Notes: a model not told the origin generated them from the sequence alone. A stretch of DNA of 40,620 nt from an uncultured Collinsella sp. (GCA_902494555.1 CABUTR010000015.1:1-40620), one strand, 5' to 3'; numbered from the stretch's first letter, positions 26,123 through 35,547 are shown. Numbers and translations are program-made.

Positions 26123-27628
26123 CTATTGAGGAAGCTCGATTTCGGCTTCCGACGGGATGCGGAAGTAGGTCTCGGTCCAGTCGGTGAGTTTGTGCTCGAG
26201 CTCGCGGGTGATGGCGCCGTCGAGCATGCGCCAGGTCCAGTTGCCGCCCAGCGTGGCAGGGGTGTTGATGCGCGCCTCGTTGTCCAAGTTGAGCAGGTCC
26301 TGCATGGTGTAGATGCACGTGTCGCTCACGCTGGCGGCGATGGTGCGATTGAGTGCATCTGCCATGGGTTCGCCGGCCTGCTGATGGGTGTACAGGGCTG
26401 CCTGCTCGCGCTGACGCGGGGTGGCCGTTCCCTCAAACCAACCGCGCGCCGTCTCGTTATCGTGGGTGCCCACATAGGCGACGGTGTTGGCGATGTAGTT
26501 ATGCGGCAGGTAGTACGAGTTGGTGCCCTCAAAGGCAAACTGCAGGATCTTCATGCCGGGGAAGCCCGAGTTGTCGCGCATGTCGATGACGCCGGGGGTG
26601 AGGAAGCCCAGGTCCTCGGCGATGATGGGCAGCGTGCCGAGCTTTTCCTCGAGCGTCTTGAAGAACTTGAGGCCGGGACCCTGCGTCCACGAACCGTAGG
26701 ACGAATCGGGCGAGGAGAACGGCACCTCCCAATAGGCCTCGAAGCCGCGGAAGTGATCCAGGCGGATGACGTCGTACATGTCGAGGGCGGCGCGAATGCG
26801 GCCCTCCCACCAGGAGAAGCCGTCGGACTCCATGGCGTCCCAGTCGTAGATGGGGTTGCCCCAGTACTGGCCGGTGGCCGAGAACTGGTCGGGCGGCGTG
26901 CCAGCGACGCTCACGGGATTGCCGGCGGCGTCGATCTTAAAGAGCTCAGGCGTCGCCCACATCTCGACGGAGTCACGCGAGACATAGATGGGCAGGTCGC
27001 CGATGATGAGAATGTCGCGCTCGTTGGCATAGGCCTTGAGGCGGCTCCACTGGCGATCGAAGAAGTACTGCGTCATCTGGTGGTAGAGCATACGCGCCGG
27101 ATGGTCGGCGCAGACCTTGGCGGAAGCCTCGCCGCGGGTGCGGAGCTCCGCGGGCCACTCCCAAAACGCCTTGAGACCGCACTCCTCTTTGACGGTCATG
27201 AACTCACAGTAGGGGATGAGCCAGTCCTCGTTGGCCTGGATAAAGTCATCGAAATCGGCCGGCTTGTCGGCAGCAAAGCGCTCGGCGGCGCGGTCGAGAA
27301 TCTGACGGCGGCCGCCAAAGATGGCACCGTAGTCGACATTGCTGGGGTCGGATCCCAGATACACGCCATCGATATCGCGCTGCTCCAGATACCCTGCCTC
27401 GATAAGCTCGGCAAAGTCGATAAAGTTGGGGTTGCCTGCGCGGGCCGAGAACGACTGATAGGGCGAATCGCCATAGCTGGTCGTCGTAAGGGGCAGAATT
27501 TGCCAGTAATGTTGTTTGCACGAGGCGAGAAAATCGACGAAGTCGTAGGCATTCCAGCCAAAGCCGCCGATTCCGTATGGTCCGGGCAGAGATGAGACGG
27601 GCATGAGGACGCCGCTTGCACGCTCCAT
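26123..27628 (-). CDS. malQ: 4-alpha-glucanotransferase (amylomaltase)
   Basis: Transfers glucan chains between maltodextrins, producing glucose and longer chains that phosphorylase can attack. 501 aa, GH77 family. Recognisable segments include GVLMPVSSLPGPYGIGGFG at the N-terminus, GDLPIYVSRDSVEMW, YDVIRLDHFRGFEAYWEV (catalytic Asp in RLDHFRG), IIAEDLGFL (acid/base Glu) and GTHDNETARGW (stabilising Asp). The ATG at 27628 is used, with GGTGAG upstream; GTG at 27640 and TTG at 27643 are possible. A GTTTAAAC site lies just upstream of the promoter region. Confidence 0.94.
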   Translation of the reverse strand: MERASGVLMPVSSLPGPYGIGGFGWNAYDFVDFLASCKQHYWQILPLTTTSYGDSPYQSFSARAGNPNFIDFAELIEAGYLEQRDIDGVYLGSDPSNVDYGAIFGGRRQILDRAAERFAADKPADFDDFIQANEDWLIPYCEFMTVKEECGLKAFWEWPAELRTRGEASAKVCADHPARMLYHQMTQYFFDRQWSRLKAYANERDILIIGDLPIYVSRDSVEMWATPELFKIDAAGNPVSVAGTPPDQFSATGQYWGNPIYDWDAMESDGFSWWEGRIRAALDMYDVIRLDHFRGFEAYWEVPFSSPDSSYGSWTQGPGLKFFKTLEEKLGTLPIIAEDLGFLTPGVIDMRDNSGFPGMKILQFAFEGTNSYYLPHNYIANTVAYVGTHDNETARGWFEGTATPRQREQAALYTHQQAGEPMADALNRTIAASVSDTCIYTMQDLLNLDNEARINTPATLGGNWTWRMLDGAITRELEHKLTDWTETYFRIPSEAEIELPQ

Positions 27629-27712
27629 GAATGCGCTCACCAACCTTCTTGTAGTGGGGTCGGCCTGCCGATGGGTATGCAGTCCGCCTCCGATGTTCTG
27701 ATTCGATACGCC

Positions 27713-27742
27713 TATTGTAAAACATGTTGTTTAAACATGTAC
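27713..27742 (-). promoter_or_regulatory. Candidate malQ promoter with GTTTAAAC operator
   Basis: GTTTAAAC (27729-27736) lies inside ACATGTTGTTTAAACATGT. On the minus strand TACAAT (27718-27713) would be the -10, so the operator overlaps the spacer and -35 area. Confidence 0.5.
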
Positions 27743-27792
27743 AGGCAAGATAAAAAAGTTGGTCGATTTTCGGCGAATGGCTACATGCCATG

Positions 27793-27827
27793 AAAAAGCC
27801 CCGACCTCACAACGTGAGATCGGGGCA
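27793..27827 (-). terminator. Terminator of galE
   Basis: On the minus strand: GCCCCGATCTCAC, loop GTTG-type, GTGAGGTCGGGGC, then TTTTTC. It starts 22 nt beyond the galE stop. Confidence 0.9.
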
Positions 27828-27848
27828 AGAACGGTATGTAGGTTTTTG

Positions 27849-28910
27849 CTACTCGGCGTCGGCGAAGCCGTTGGGGTTGTGGCTCTGCCAGTTCCAGCTA
27901 TCGCGGCACATGTCCGCGATGTCGTACTGGGCCTTCCAGCCCATCATGCGCTCGGCCTTGGAGGCATCGCACCAGTTGGCAGCGATGTCGCCGGCGCGGC
28001 GCTCGCGGATCACGTAGGGCAGCTCCTTGCCACAAGCCTTGGAGAAGGCGGCGACGACCTCGAGTACCGAGGTGCCGGTGCCGGTGCCCAGGTTGAAGAT
28101 CTCGACGCCGGTCTTGCCGTTCATCCAGTTAAGGGCGGCAACGTGACCAGAGGCCAGATCGCACACGTGGATGTAGTCGCGCACGCCGGTGCCGTCGGGG
28201 GTGGGGTAGTCGTTGCCAAAGACCTGAACGGCCTCGAGCTTGCCCACGGCGACCTGGGCGACATAGGGTACCAGGTTGTTGGGGATGCCCTTGGGGTCCT
28301 CGCCGATCAGGCCCGACGGATGAGCGCCGATGGGGTTGAAGTAACGGAGCAGCACGACGTCCCACTCGGGGTCGGCGGTGTGGACGTCCATAAGGATCTG
28401 CTCGATCATCCACTTGGTCCAGCCATAGGGGTTGGTTGCGGGCTTCTTAGGATCCTCCTCGGTGACGGGCGGGTTGTCCGGGTCGCCGTAGACGGTCGAG
28501 GAGCTCGAGAAGATGATGGACTTGCAGCCATGGTTGCGCATGACGTCGATGAGCACCAGGGTGTTCTCGATGTTGTTGTGGTAGTACTCGACGGGCTTAC
28601 TCACCGACTCGCCGACGGCCTTAAAGCCGGCAAAGTGGATGACGCGGTCGATCTGATGGGTATCGAAGATCTTGTTCATCGCATCGCGGTCGAGCACGTT
28701 GGCCTCGTAGAAGGTGAGGTTCTTGGCGGCCTCGTCGCCCACGATGGTCTTGACGCGGTCGACGGCGACGGCGCTGGAGTTGGAGAGATCATCGACGATG
28801 ACGACCTGGTAGCCACCCTCGAGCAGCTGAACGACGGTGTGCGAGCCGATAAAGCCGGCGCCACCGGTAACGAGGACGCAGGTGTCTTTGGGGTCGAGTG
28901 CTTTGGACAT
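27849..28910 (-). CDS. galE: UDP-glucose 4-epimerase
   Basis: Interconverts UDP-glucose and UDP-galactose using bound NAD. 353 aa. VTGGAGFIGSHT is the Rossmann NAD-binding loop, and SSSSTVYGDP with YGWTKWMIEQ gives the catalytic Ser/Thr...YxxxK set of the extended SDR family. LRYFNPIGAHPSGLIGED is typical of GalE. The ATG at 28910 follows TAGGAGACT. It is transcribed alone and ends at its own terminator. It links galactose and cell-surface sugar supply to the alpha-glucan genes nearby, but there is no overlap or shared operator seen. Confidence 0.95.
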   Translation of the reverse strand: MSKALDPKDTCVLVTGGAGFIGSHTVVQLLEGGYQVVIVDDLSNSSAVAVDRVKTIVGDEAAKNLTFYEANVLDRDAMNKIFDTHQIDRVIHFAGFKAVGESVSKPVEYYHNNIENTLVLIDVMRNHGCKSIIFSSSSTVYGDPDNPPVTEEDPKKPATNPYGWTKWMIEQILMDVHTADPEWDVVLLRYFNPIGAHPSGLIGEDPKGIPNNLVPYVAQVAVGKLEAVQVFGNDYPTPDGTGVRDYIHVCDLASGHVAALNWMNGKTGVEIFNLGTGTGTSVLEVVAAFSKACGKELPYVIRERRAGDIAANWCDASKAERMMGWKAQYDIADMCRDSWNWQSHNPNGFADAE

Positions 28911-29175
28911 GTAGTCTCCTATCGAATCAGGAACACTTCTAGAGGGGAGTATAGCGCAGGCGGGGACGCCCAAATCGTGCGCTGAGGAAAAGCAGAGGAT
29001 TATGTTAACGTACTCATATAAGAGCTTGCTCAATTGTTACCTCAAATTTGACAATTGCTTACGAGCCGCCGACCTTGCAGTTTCCTGCCGTTCGTGGAAA
29101 TCGTTGGGACGCGCCATATGTACGCTAATATGTATGAGTTGAGCGACATATAAATAAGCATGTAACGGAGTACAT

Positions 29176-30381
29176 ATGTCACCAAACAGCGATTCCATCC
29201 TTTCCCAGGAGCTCTCGCGCCGCACTGCCCTCAAGGCCCTGTTCGGCGCCGCTTCTGCGGCAGTTCTTTTTGGCCTGCCCACTCGCGCCCATGCGGCGGA
29301 GGCTTCCAAAGAAACCACCGATAAATTGAATGCCGCCCAGGCCCAGCTCGACGAGGTTCAGGCCCAGCTCGACAGCATCGCAAATGAGTATGCGGCGCTG
29401 GCCAACAAGAATGCCCAGACCCTCAACGACATCGAGAATGTCCAGGGCAAGATTGACGACACGCAGGCCCAGATCGATGAAAAGAAGGCCGAGCTCAAGA
29501 AGAAGCGCAACGACCTTTCCGATCGCGTGGCCGCCAGCTACAAGTCCGGCGGCACGAACATCCTGTCGCTGCTGCTGGCCTCTGGCTCGTTTGAGGAACT
29601 CGTCGCCAACGCGCATTACGTTGAGAAGATCAACAAGAGCGACCGCGATGCCATCGAGGATATCCAGACGATTCAGGCTGAGCTCGACGCACAGAAGACC
29701 GAGCTCGAATCACAAAAGGCCGACCTGGAGAAACTCAAGGACCAGCAGACGGCTCAGATGCAGGATATGCAGGCCAAGCAGCAAGAAGTCCAGACCGTGC
29801 TGAACGGTCTTTCCGACGACGTCAAGGAGCTCATGGCTCAGCGCGATTCCGAGATCCTCGCTGCCGCCCAGGCCGAGGAGGCCGCTAGGAAGGCGGCTGC
29901 GGCAGCCGCGGCCTCTGCGAACACGGGCTCTTCTTCGGGTGGCTCGAGCTCGGGTGGCGGCTCGTATGCCGGCGGCACCCCGCAACAGACGGGCGGTTCG
30001 GGCAAGCAGCAGGCCGTCGTCAATGCGTGCTACTCGACGCCTTCTCCCGGCCAGGGCTGGTGTGCTGCCTGGGTTACCAACGTCTTCCGCAATGCCGGCG
30101 TAGGCTATTTTGGCGGCAACGCGTGTGACATGTTCAACGCCTGGTGCTATAGCTCCGACCGCTCGGCGCTGCAGGTGGGCATGATCGTGGCCGATTCCTC
30201 GCACAGCGGCACGGGTGCTCCGGGCCTTATCTACGGTCATGTGGGTATCTACGTTGGCGGCGGCATCGTTATGAGCAACGAGGGTGCCATTACGTCTAAG
30301 TCGCTTGATTCGTTTATTAGCTTCTATGGTACTGGCTCTGGCGTGCGTTGGGGCTGGCTCGGCGGTATCGCGCTGTCGTAG
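29176..30381 (+). CDS. Secreted coiled-coil CHAP-domain peptidoglycan hydrolase
   Basis: 401 aa. Residues ~1-41 form an export signal with twin arginines (SRRTALKALFGAASAAVLFG) and a cleavage-like AHA-AEA. Residues ~42-235 are a long coiled coil rich in Gln, Asp, Lys and Glu, as in PcsB/CwlO-type hydrolases. A Ser/Gly linker covers ~246-275. The C-terminal CHAP domain (~280-401) has the catalytic Cys in GQGWCAAWV near 294 and His in YGHVGIYVGG near 354. It likely cleaves peptide cross-links during cell separation and may depend on a membrane activator such as FtsEX. The start follows TAACGGAG. A foldback element lies 19 nt after the stop. Confidence 0.88.
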   Translation: MSPNSDSILSQELSRRTALKALFGAASAAVLFGLPTRAHAAEASKETTDKLNAAQAQLDEVQAQLDSIANEYAALANKNAQTLNDIENVQGKIDDTQAQIDEKKAELKKKRNDLSDRVAASYKSGGTNILSLLLASGSFEELVANAHYVEKINKSDRDAIEDIQTIQAELDAQKTELESQKADLEKLKDQQTAQMQDMQAKQQEVQTVLNGLSDDVKELMAQRDSEILAAAQAEEAARKAAAAAAASANTGSSSGGSSSGGGSYAGGTPQQTGGSGKQQAVVNACYSTPSPGQGWCAAWVTNVFRNAGVGYFGGNACDMFNAWCYSSDRSALQVGMIVADSSHSGTGAPGLIYGHVGIYVGGGIVMSNEGAITSKSLDSFISFYGTGSGVRWGWLGGIALS

Positions 30382-30400
30382 CTGCGGCTTGAAGCTGGTT

Positions 30401-30531
30401 GGTCCGGGACTGCGGGCGAGGCATAAGGTTGCCTGCTCTACAGTCCTGCGCAAGACGAAGGCCACATTAAGTGACCTTCTTTGCGTGCGGAACTCGCGAT
30501 CAACCTTATGCCTCGCCCACAGTCCCGGACC
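30401..30531 (+). repeat. Foldback element copy 3 (diverged core, unique 28-bp arms)
   Basis: Arms 30401-30428 and 30504-30531 pair over 28 bp with one mismatch and are unrelated to those of copies 1 and 2. The 75-nt core (30429-30503) matches the other cores at both ends (CCTGCTCTACAGTCCTGC and GTGCGGAACTCGCGAT) and in CCACATTAAGTG. Its inner stem has changed on both sides so that pairing is kept. It lies 19 nt after the CHAP gene stop. Confidence 0.92.
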
Positions 30532-30583
30532 TTCCGGGTTCAAAGCGCGACACACCGGACTGGTTGTCTGATATAAAGATGGC

Positions 30584-30611
30584 GAAGGCCCCTTTCGGGG
30601 CCTTCTTTTTT
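30584..30611 (+). terminator. Terminator downstream of the CHAP gene
   Basis: Stem GAAGGCCCC / GGGGCCTTC, loop TTTC, followed by TTTTTT. It is placed between converging CHAP and murB genes. Confidence 0.88.
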
Positions 30612-30612
30612 A

Positions 30613-31575
30613 TTAGAGGAATTCGCCTACTCGGTGGACTTCGGGTTCTAGGTCTACGTCGAATTGGTCTTTGACGGTTGTTTGGATGTGGCGGATGAGT
30701 TCGTCGACATCGGCGGCGGTGGCGTGGTCGGCGTTGACGATGAAGCCGCAGTGCTTTTCGCTCACCTGCGCGCCGCCGATGGCGTGTCCTCGCAGGCCGG
30801 CGTCCATGATGAGCTTGCCGGCAAAGTAGCCCTCGGGGCGCTTGAAGGTGGAGCCGGCGCTCGGCATGTCGAGCGGCTGCTTGTCCTCGCGGCGCTGGCG
30901 GTAGTCATCCATGTCGGCCTTGATCATCGCGGCGTTGCCCGGGGCGAGATTGAAAGTGGCCGAAAGCACGATGAAGCCGTCGTCGGCGATGCGGCTCTTG
31001 CGATAACCCAGGTTGAGCTCATCGACATCGAACTCAATGATATTGCCGCTGCCGCGGGTGCCGTCGTCGAGCTGGCGAGCAGGTTTGTAGACGCGCACGG
31101 ACTCCAGTACATCGGCCATGCAGGCACCGTAGGCACCGGCGTTCATGTAGCAGGCGCCGCCGACCGATCCGGGAATGCCCGAGATGGGCTCCATGCCGGT
31201 GAGACCGGCCTCGGCTGCCGCCGCGGCGACATCGGAAAGCAAGGCGCCGGCTGCCGCCGTGACGTGCGTGCCGTTGACCGTAATGTCGGAGAGGCCCTCG
31301 CCCAGCGCTACGACGACGCCGCGGATGCCCTTGTCGCCGACGAGCAAGTCGGAGCCGTTGCCCACGATGGTGAGTGGCAGGTCGCAGCGATAGCAGGTAT
31401 CGAGCGTGGCGACGAGGCCCTGCTCGGTATCGGGCGTGACAAAGACGTCGGCCGGGCCGCCGATCTTAAACGTGGTGTGCTCGCGCATGGGCTCGCTCAT
31501 CAGCACGTTGTCCTCGCCGGCAACGCCAGCGAGCGCGCACAGCAGGTCCTCGTTAAAAAAGTCGTTCTCGTGCAT
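30613..31575 (-). CDS. murB: UDP-N-acetylenolpyruvoylglucosamine reductase
   Basis: FAD enzyme that reduces UDP-GlcNAc-enolpyruvate to UDP-MurNAc with NADPH, the second committed step of peptidoglycan synthesis. 320 aa. TFKIGGPADVFV begins the FAD domain; GNGSDLLVGDKGIRGVV and GIPGSVGGACYMNAGAYG bind FAD. SAGSTFKRPEG contains the catalytic Ser. The C-terminal EVHRVG holds the conserved Glu. It is the Gram-positive, type II-like form. The ATG at 31575 is favoured by family length and an upstream AAGGCGG; longer in-frame starts to 31674 are possible. It is divergent from the LacI regulator. Confidence 0.94.
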   Translation of the reverse strand: MHENDFFNEDLLCALAGVAGEDNVLMSEPMREHTTFKIGGPADVFVTPDTEQGLVATLDTCYRCDLPLTIVGNGSDLLVGDKGIRGVVVALGEGLSDITVNGTHVTAAAGALLSDVAAAAAEAGLTGMEPISGIPGSVGGACYMNAGAYGACMADVLESVRVYKPARQLDDGTRGSGNIIEFDVDELNLGYRKSRIADDGFIVLSATFNLAPGNAAMIKADMDDYRQRREDKQPLDMPSAGSTFKRPEGYFAGKLIMDAGLRGHAIGGAQVSEKHCGFIVNADHATAADVDELIRHIQTTVKDQFDVDLEPEVHRVGEFL

Positions 31576-31758
31576 ACGAATATCCGCCTTTTGGTGGTCG
31601 TTGTCATCAATCGATTGCAATATACCCCACCCGGACGGATTTGGTGCGCTGGCGGCGATAAAACAGCCGTCCACCGGATTGGTAAAGTGTTTATCACCGA
31701 GGTAGAGGGGTAGTCGCTATACTTTCAAGAGATTGCGCGTAAACCCGGAAGGAGCGAG

Positions 31759-32787
31759 ATGGCCAACAAAGTCACCCTCAAGCAGATCGCCCAGGAGGTG
31801 GGGCTTTCCCCCTCGTCGGTCTCGCTTGTTCTCAATAATCGGCCCTGTCGCATCTCGGAAGAAAACCGCAAGCTCATCAAAGAGGTCGCGGCGCGCAACC
31901 ACTATGTTCCCAACCAGATTGCGCGCAGCCTGGTCATGCGCGAGTCGCGCACGCTGGGACTTATCGTCCCTAACATCGAGAGCCGCTTTTTTGCCTCGCT
32001 CGCCGGTAGCCTGGAAAAGCGCTGCCGCGAGGACGGCTATGCGCTCTTCATTACCAGCTCGGGCGGAAGCGCCGATGACGATCTGGAGCTGCTGCGCCAG
32101 CTGGTGACGCGCGGCGTTGATGGCGTCTTCCTGGTGGTGGGTGACGAGTTCTCCGATGACCGCGCTCTGCGCGAAGAAGTCAGCCACCTGCCCATCCCGG
32201 CCGTAATGGTCGACCGTGCCATTGAGGGGCTCGAGTGCGACAAGGTGATGTTCGACCACGAGATGGGCGGCTATATGGCCACCCGCTATCTGATCGAGCA
32301 AGGCCACCGCCGTATTGCCTGCCTGGTTAATGCCCGCCGTTCCAATACGGGTCGCAAGCGACTTGCCGGCTATGAGCGCGCGCTGCGCGAGGTTGGCCTG
32401 CCGATCGACGCGCGTTTGGAGTTTGAGAGCGAGTACTACATTCCGAGCGCATACGAGGCCTCGGAGGCAGTGCTCGCAACTGACGCCACTGCCGTGTTCG
32501 CAAGCTCGGATAACATTGCCCTCGGTTTGCTCAAGCGCTTGCACGAGATGGGGAAGAGCATCCCGGGCGATATCTCGGTGGTGAGCTATGACAACTCGGC
32601 GGCCGACGTTCTCTTTGAGCCGGCGCTGACCGCGATTGAGCAGGACCCTGGTGTCCTTGCGGAGCATGCTTTTGGCTGCATGTCCAAGCGTCTTGCCGGT
32701 AGGGGCGGCAGGCGTGCCGAAGAGGTCGTTCTGGAGCCGGAGCTTATCGTTAAGGACAGCGTGCTCGAGCTTACTAAACACAACTAA
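31759..32787 (+). CDS. LacI-family transcriptional regulator
   Basis: 342 aa. The N-terminal helix-turn-helix is VTLKQIAQEVGLSPSSVSLVLNN with hinge PNQIARSLVMRESRTLGLIVP. The rest is a periplasmic-binding-protein-like effector domain (ITSSGGSADDDLELLRQLV; GVFLVVGDEFS; CLVNARRSNTGRKRLAGYERAL; VSYDNSAADVLFEPALTAIEQ). The ribosome binding site GGAAGGAG precedes the ATG. It sits 204 nt upstream of the phosphoketolase gene in the same orientation, with two LacI-type palindromes between, so it likely controls xfp. The effector is unknown. Confidence 0.93.
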   Translation: MANKVTLKQIAQEVGLSPSSVSLVLNNRPCRISEENRKLIKEVAARNHYVPNQIARSLVMRESRTLGLIVPNIESRFFASLAGSLEKRCREDGYALFITSSGGSADDDLELLRQLVTRGVDGVFLVVGDEFSDDRALREEVSHLPIPAVMVDRAIEGLECDKVMFDHEMGGYMATRYLIEQGHRRIACLVNARRSNTGRKRLAGYERALREVGLPIDARLEFESEYYIPSAYEASEAVLATDATAVFASSDNIALGLLKRLHEMGKSIPGDISVVSYDNSAADVLFEPALTAIEQDPGVLAEHAFGCMSKRLAGRGGRRAEEVVLEPELIVKDSVLELTKHN

Positions 32788-32887
32788 ACACGTTTATCAA
32801 TTTGCAGAGACCGAATGTGGAGCACCTGTGACGGGCAATGCCGCAGGTGAATGTCGCGTTTTGCTAATCGATGGGATTGATAAGGGT

Positions 32888-32933
32888 GGTAAAACGTTTT
32901 TTCACCATGATAAAACGTTTTAGCAAATATACT
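32888..32933 (+). promoter_or_regulatory. Twin LacI-type operators and -10 box before xfp
   Basis: TAAAACGTTTTT (32890-32901) and the perfect palindrome TAAAACGTTTTA (32911-32922) start 21 bp apart, two helical turns, so proteins would bind the same DNA face. TATACT (32928-32933) is a good -10, directly after the second site. No good -35 is seen, which fits control by a DNA-binding protein. Confidence 0.75.
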
Positions 32934-32991
32934 AGTCCCAACGAAAGGTTGCCGTATCGGAGGGCGACCGCACAGCGAAGGGACATAAACA

Positions 32992-35520
32992 ATGGCTAAA
33001 ACACTGGGGACGCCGTGGCAAAAGCTGGGCCACGAGGTGCCGGCTTCCGAGCTCGAGGGCGTCGACCTGTATTGGCGCGCATCGAACTATCTGTCCGTCG
33101 GTCAGATCTACCTTCGCTCTAACCCGCTAATGCGCCCCGACTTTGTCGACGAGAAAACCGGTGAGGTGCGCGACTTCGGTCGTCCGGACGTTAAGCACCG
33201 CCTGGTTGGCCACTGGGGCACCACGCCCGGCATCAACTTCCTGTTCGGTCACGTCAACCGTCTGATCGCCGACCACAACCAGAATGCTATCTTCTTGATG
33301 GGCCCTGGTCACGGTGGCCCCGCCGGTACTGCTCAGTCGCTGCTCGACGGCACCTACCGTGAGATCCGCCCCGACATCACCAATGACGAGGCCGGCCTGC
33401 AGAAGTTCTTCCGCCAGTTCTCCTATCCCGGCGGCATCCCGAGCCACTTTGCGCCCGAGACGCCCGGTTCCATCCACGAGGGCGGCGAGCTCGGCTACAC
33501 GCTCAGCCACGCCTACGGCGCCGTTATGGACAACCCGAGCCTGCTGGCCGTGGCCGTGGTGGGCGATGGCGAGTCCGAGACCGGTCCGCTCGCGACCTCT
33601 TGGCAGTCCAACAAGCTCGTGAACCCGGCAACCGACGGCATCGTCCTGCCGATCCTGCACCTCAACGGCTACAAGATCGCCAACCCCACCATCCTTGCCC
33701 GCGTGTCCGATGAGGAGCTCACCAAGTTCTTTGAGGGCATGGGCTATAAGCCGCACTTCTTTGTCGCCGGCTTTGACGACGAGAGCCACGCAAGCATTCA
33801 TGCGCGTTTCGCTGCCCTGTTTGAGCAGGTCTTCGATGAGATCTGTGACATCAAGGCCACCGCGCAGGCCCAGGCCGCCGCAGGCGAGACCGTGGTCCGC
33901 CCGGCCTATCCCATGATCGTGTTCCGTACGCCCAAGGGCTGGACTTGCCCCAAGCACATCGACGGCAAGAAGACCGAGGACTCCTGGCGCGCGCATCAGG
34001 TGCCGTTGGCGAGCGCCAAGGACACCCACGAGCACTTCCGCGTGCTGCGCGAGTGGCTGCGTTCCTACAAGCCCGAGGAGCTCTTTACGCCCGAGGGCCA
34101 GGTGCGCCCCGAGGTGACGGCCTTTATGCCGACCGGCGAGCTGCGCATCGGCGCCAACCCCAACGCGAACGGCGGTAAGGTGCGTCGCGAGCTCGAGCTG
34201 CCCGATATTCATGCCCACGAGGTCCCCGTCGCAACTAAGGGTCATGGCTGGGGCTCCACCGAGGCCGCCCGCGTCTTTGGTGAGTACACTGCCGACGTTC
34301 TGGCCAAGAACATGGATGACTTCCGCATCTTTGGTCCCGACGAGACCGCGTCCAACCGCCTGCAGGCTGCCTACAAGGTGACCAAGAAGCAGTGGGACGC
34401 CGGCTTCTACGAGGACGAGGCCAACGACGAGCTGCTGGCAGGCTCCGGTAAGGTCGTCGAGCAGCTGTCCGAGCACCAATGCGAGGGCTTCCTCGAGGCC
34501 TACGTGCTCACTGGCCGTTCCGGCGTGTGGAGCTCCTACGAGAGCTTTGTCCATGTGGTCGACTCCATGGTCAACCAGCACTGCAAGTGGCTCGAGGCTA
34601 CCAAGCGCGAGATTCCGTGGCGTGCCCCCATCAGCGGCCTTAACATTTTGCTGTCGAGCCACGTCTGGCGTCAGGACCACAACGGCTTCTCGCATCAGGA
34701 CCCCGGCTTTATCGACCTGCTGCTCAACAAGGCCAACGACACGCACATCGTAAACGCCTACTATCCGGCCGACGCCAACATGGCTCTCGCCGTGGCCGAG
34801 CGCGTCTACCAGTCCACCGACTGCGTCAACGCCATCTTCTGCGGCAAGCAGCCTGCCCCGACCTTCCAGACGGTCGACGAGGCCAAGGCGGAGCTCGCCG
34901 AGGGCGTTGCGACCTGGGAGTGGGCATCGACCGCTGACTCGCTCGCCGAGGCCGACGTCGTGGTCGCCACCTGCGGCGACGTGCCGACGCTTGAGGCTCT
35001 GGCTGCAACCGACATGCTGCGCGAGCTGGGCATCAAGGTGTGGTTCGTCAACGTGGTCGATCTGCTCAAGATTCAGAACGTCTGCGAGAACGACCAGGCT
35101 CTCAGTGACGAGCGCTGGGCTGAGCTGTTCGGCTGCGGCGAGAAGCCCGTCCTCTTCGCGTTCCACGCCTATGCCGGCACGATTCGCCGCCTGATCTGGA
35201 GTCGCCCCGGCCACGACGCGTTCCGTGTCCACGGCTACGAGGAGAAGGGCTCCACGACCACGCCGTTCGACATGCTGCGCCTGAACAACATGGACCGCTG
35301 GGCACTGGCCGCCGATGTGCTGCGCATGGTCGACGCCGATAAGTTTGCCGAGCAGATTGATGAGTGGGAGGCATTCCGCACCGAGGCCTTTGAGTTCGCG
35401 TGCGATGAGGGCTACGATCACCCGGCCTTCACCGACTGGGTCTGGCCCGACGCCGCAGCCGCAACCGCTGCCGACGGCGCACTCTCCGCAACGCAAATGA
35501 CCGCAGGCGACAACGAGTAG
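32992..35520 (+). CDS. xfp: Xylulose-5-phosphate/fructose-6-phosphate phosphoketolase
   Basis: A thiamine diphosphate enzyme that splits xylulose-5-P or fructose-6-P with phosphate, giving acetyl phosphate plus glyceraldehyde-3-P or erythrose-4-P. 842 aa, near the usual ~800. Family signatures are seen at the N-terminus (LYWRASNYLSVGQIYL; GHWGTTPGINFLFGHVNR), GPGHGGP, the ThDP-binding VGDGESETGPLATSWQSNK, and the central SGLNILLSSHVWRQDHNGF. Acetyl phosphate can yield ATP through acetate kinase, so it supports fermentation of the sugars imported by the upstream genes. Ribosome binding site: GAAGGGA. It has its own operator region and ends directly at a repeat. Confidence 0.96.
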   Translation: MAKTLGTPWQKLGHEVPASELEGVDLYWRASNYLSVGQIYLRSNPLMRPDFVDEKTGEVRDFGRPDVKHRLVGHWGTTPGINFLFGHVNRLIADHNQNAIFLMGPGHGGPAGTAQSLLDGTYREIRPDITNDEAGLQKFFRQFSYPGGIPSHFAPETPGSIHEGGELGYTLSHAYGAVMDNPSLLAVAVVGDGESETGPLATSWQSNKLVNPATDGIVLPILHLNGYKIANPTILARVSDEELTKFFEGMGYKPHFFVAGFDDESHASIHARFAALFEQVFDEICDIKATAQAQAAAGETVVRPAYPMIVFRTPKGWTCPKHIDGKKTEDSWRAHQVPLASAKDTHEHFRVLREWLRSYKPEELFTPEGQVRPEVTAFMPTGELRIGANPNANGGKVRRELELPDIHAHEVPVATKGHGWGSTEAARVFGEYTADVLAKNMDDFRIFGPDETASNRLQAAYKVTKKQWDAGFYEDEANDELLAGSGKVVEQLSEHQCEGFLEAYVLTGRSGVWSSYESFVHVVDSMVNQHCKWLEATKREIPWRAPISGLNILLSSHVWRQDHNGFSHQDPGFIDLLLNKANDTHIVNAYYPADANMALAVAERVYQSTDCVNAIFCGKQPAPTFQTVDEAKAELAEGVATWEWASTADSLAEADVVVATCGDVPTLEALAATDMLRELGIKVWFVNVVDLLKIQNVCENDQALSDERWAELFGCGEKPVLFAFHAYAGTIRRLIWSRPGHDAFRVHGYEEKGSTTTPFDMLRLNNMDRWALAADVLRMVDADKFAEQIDEWEAFRTEAFEFACDEGYDHPAFTDWVWPDAAAATAADGALSATQMTAGDNE

Positions 35521-35547
35521 GTAGGCATCCGGGACGGTCTCGCACTG

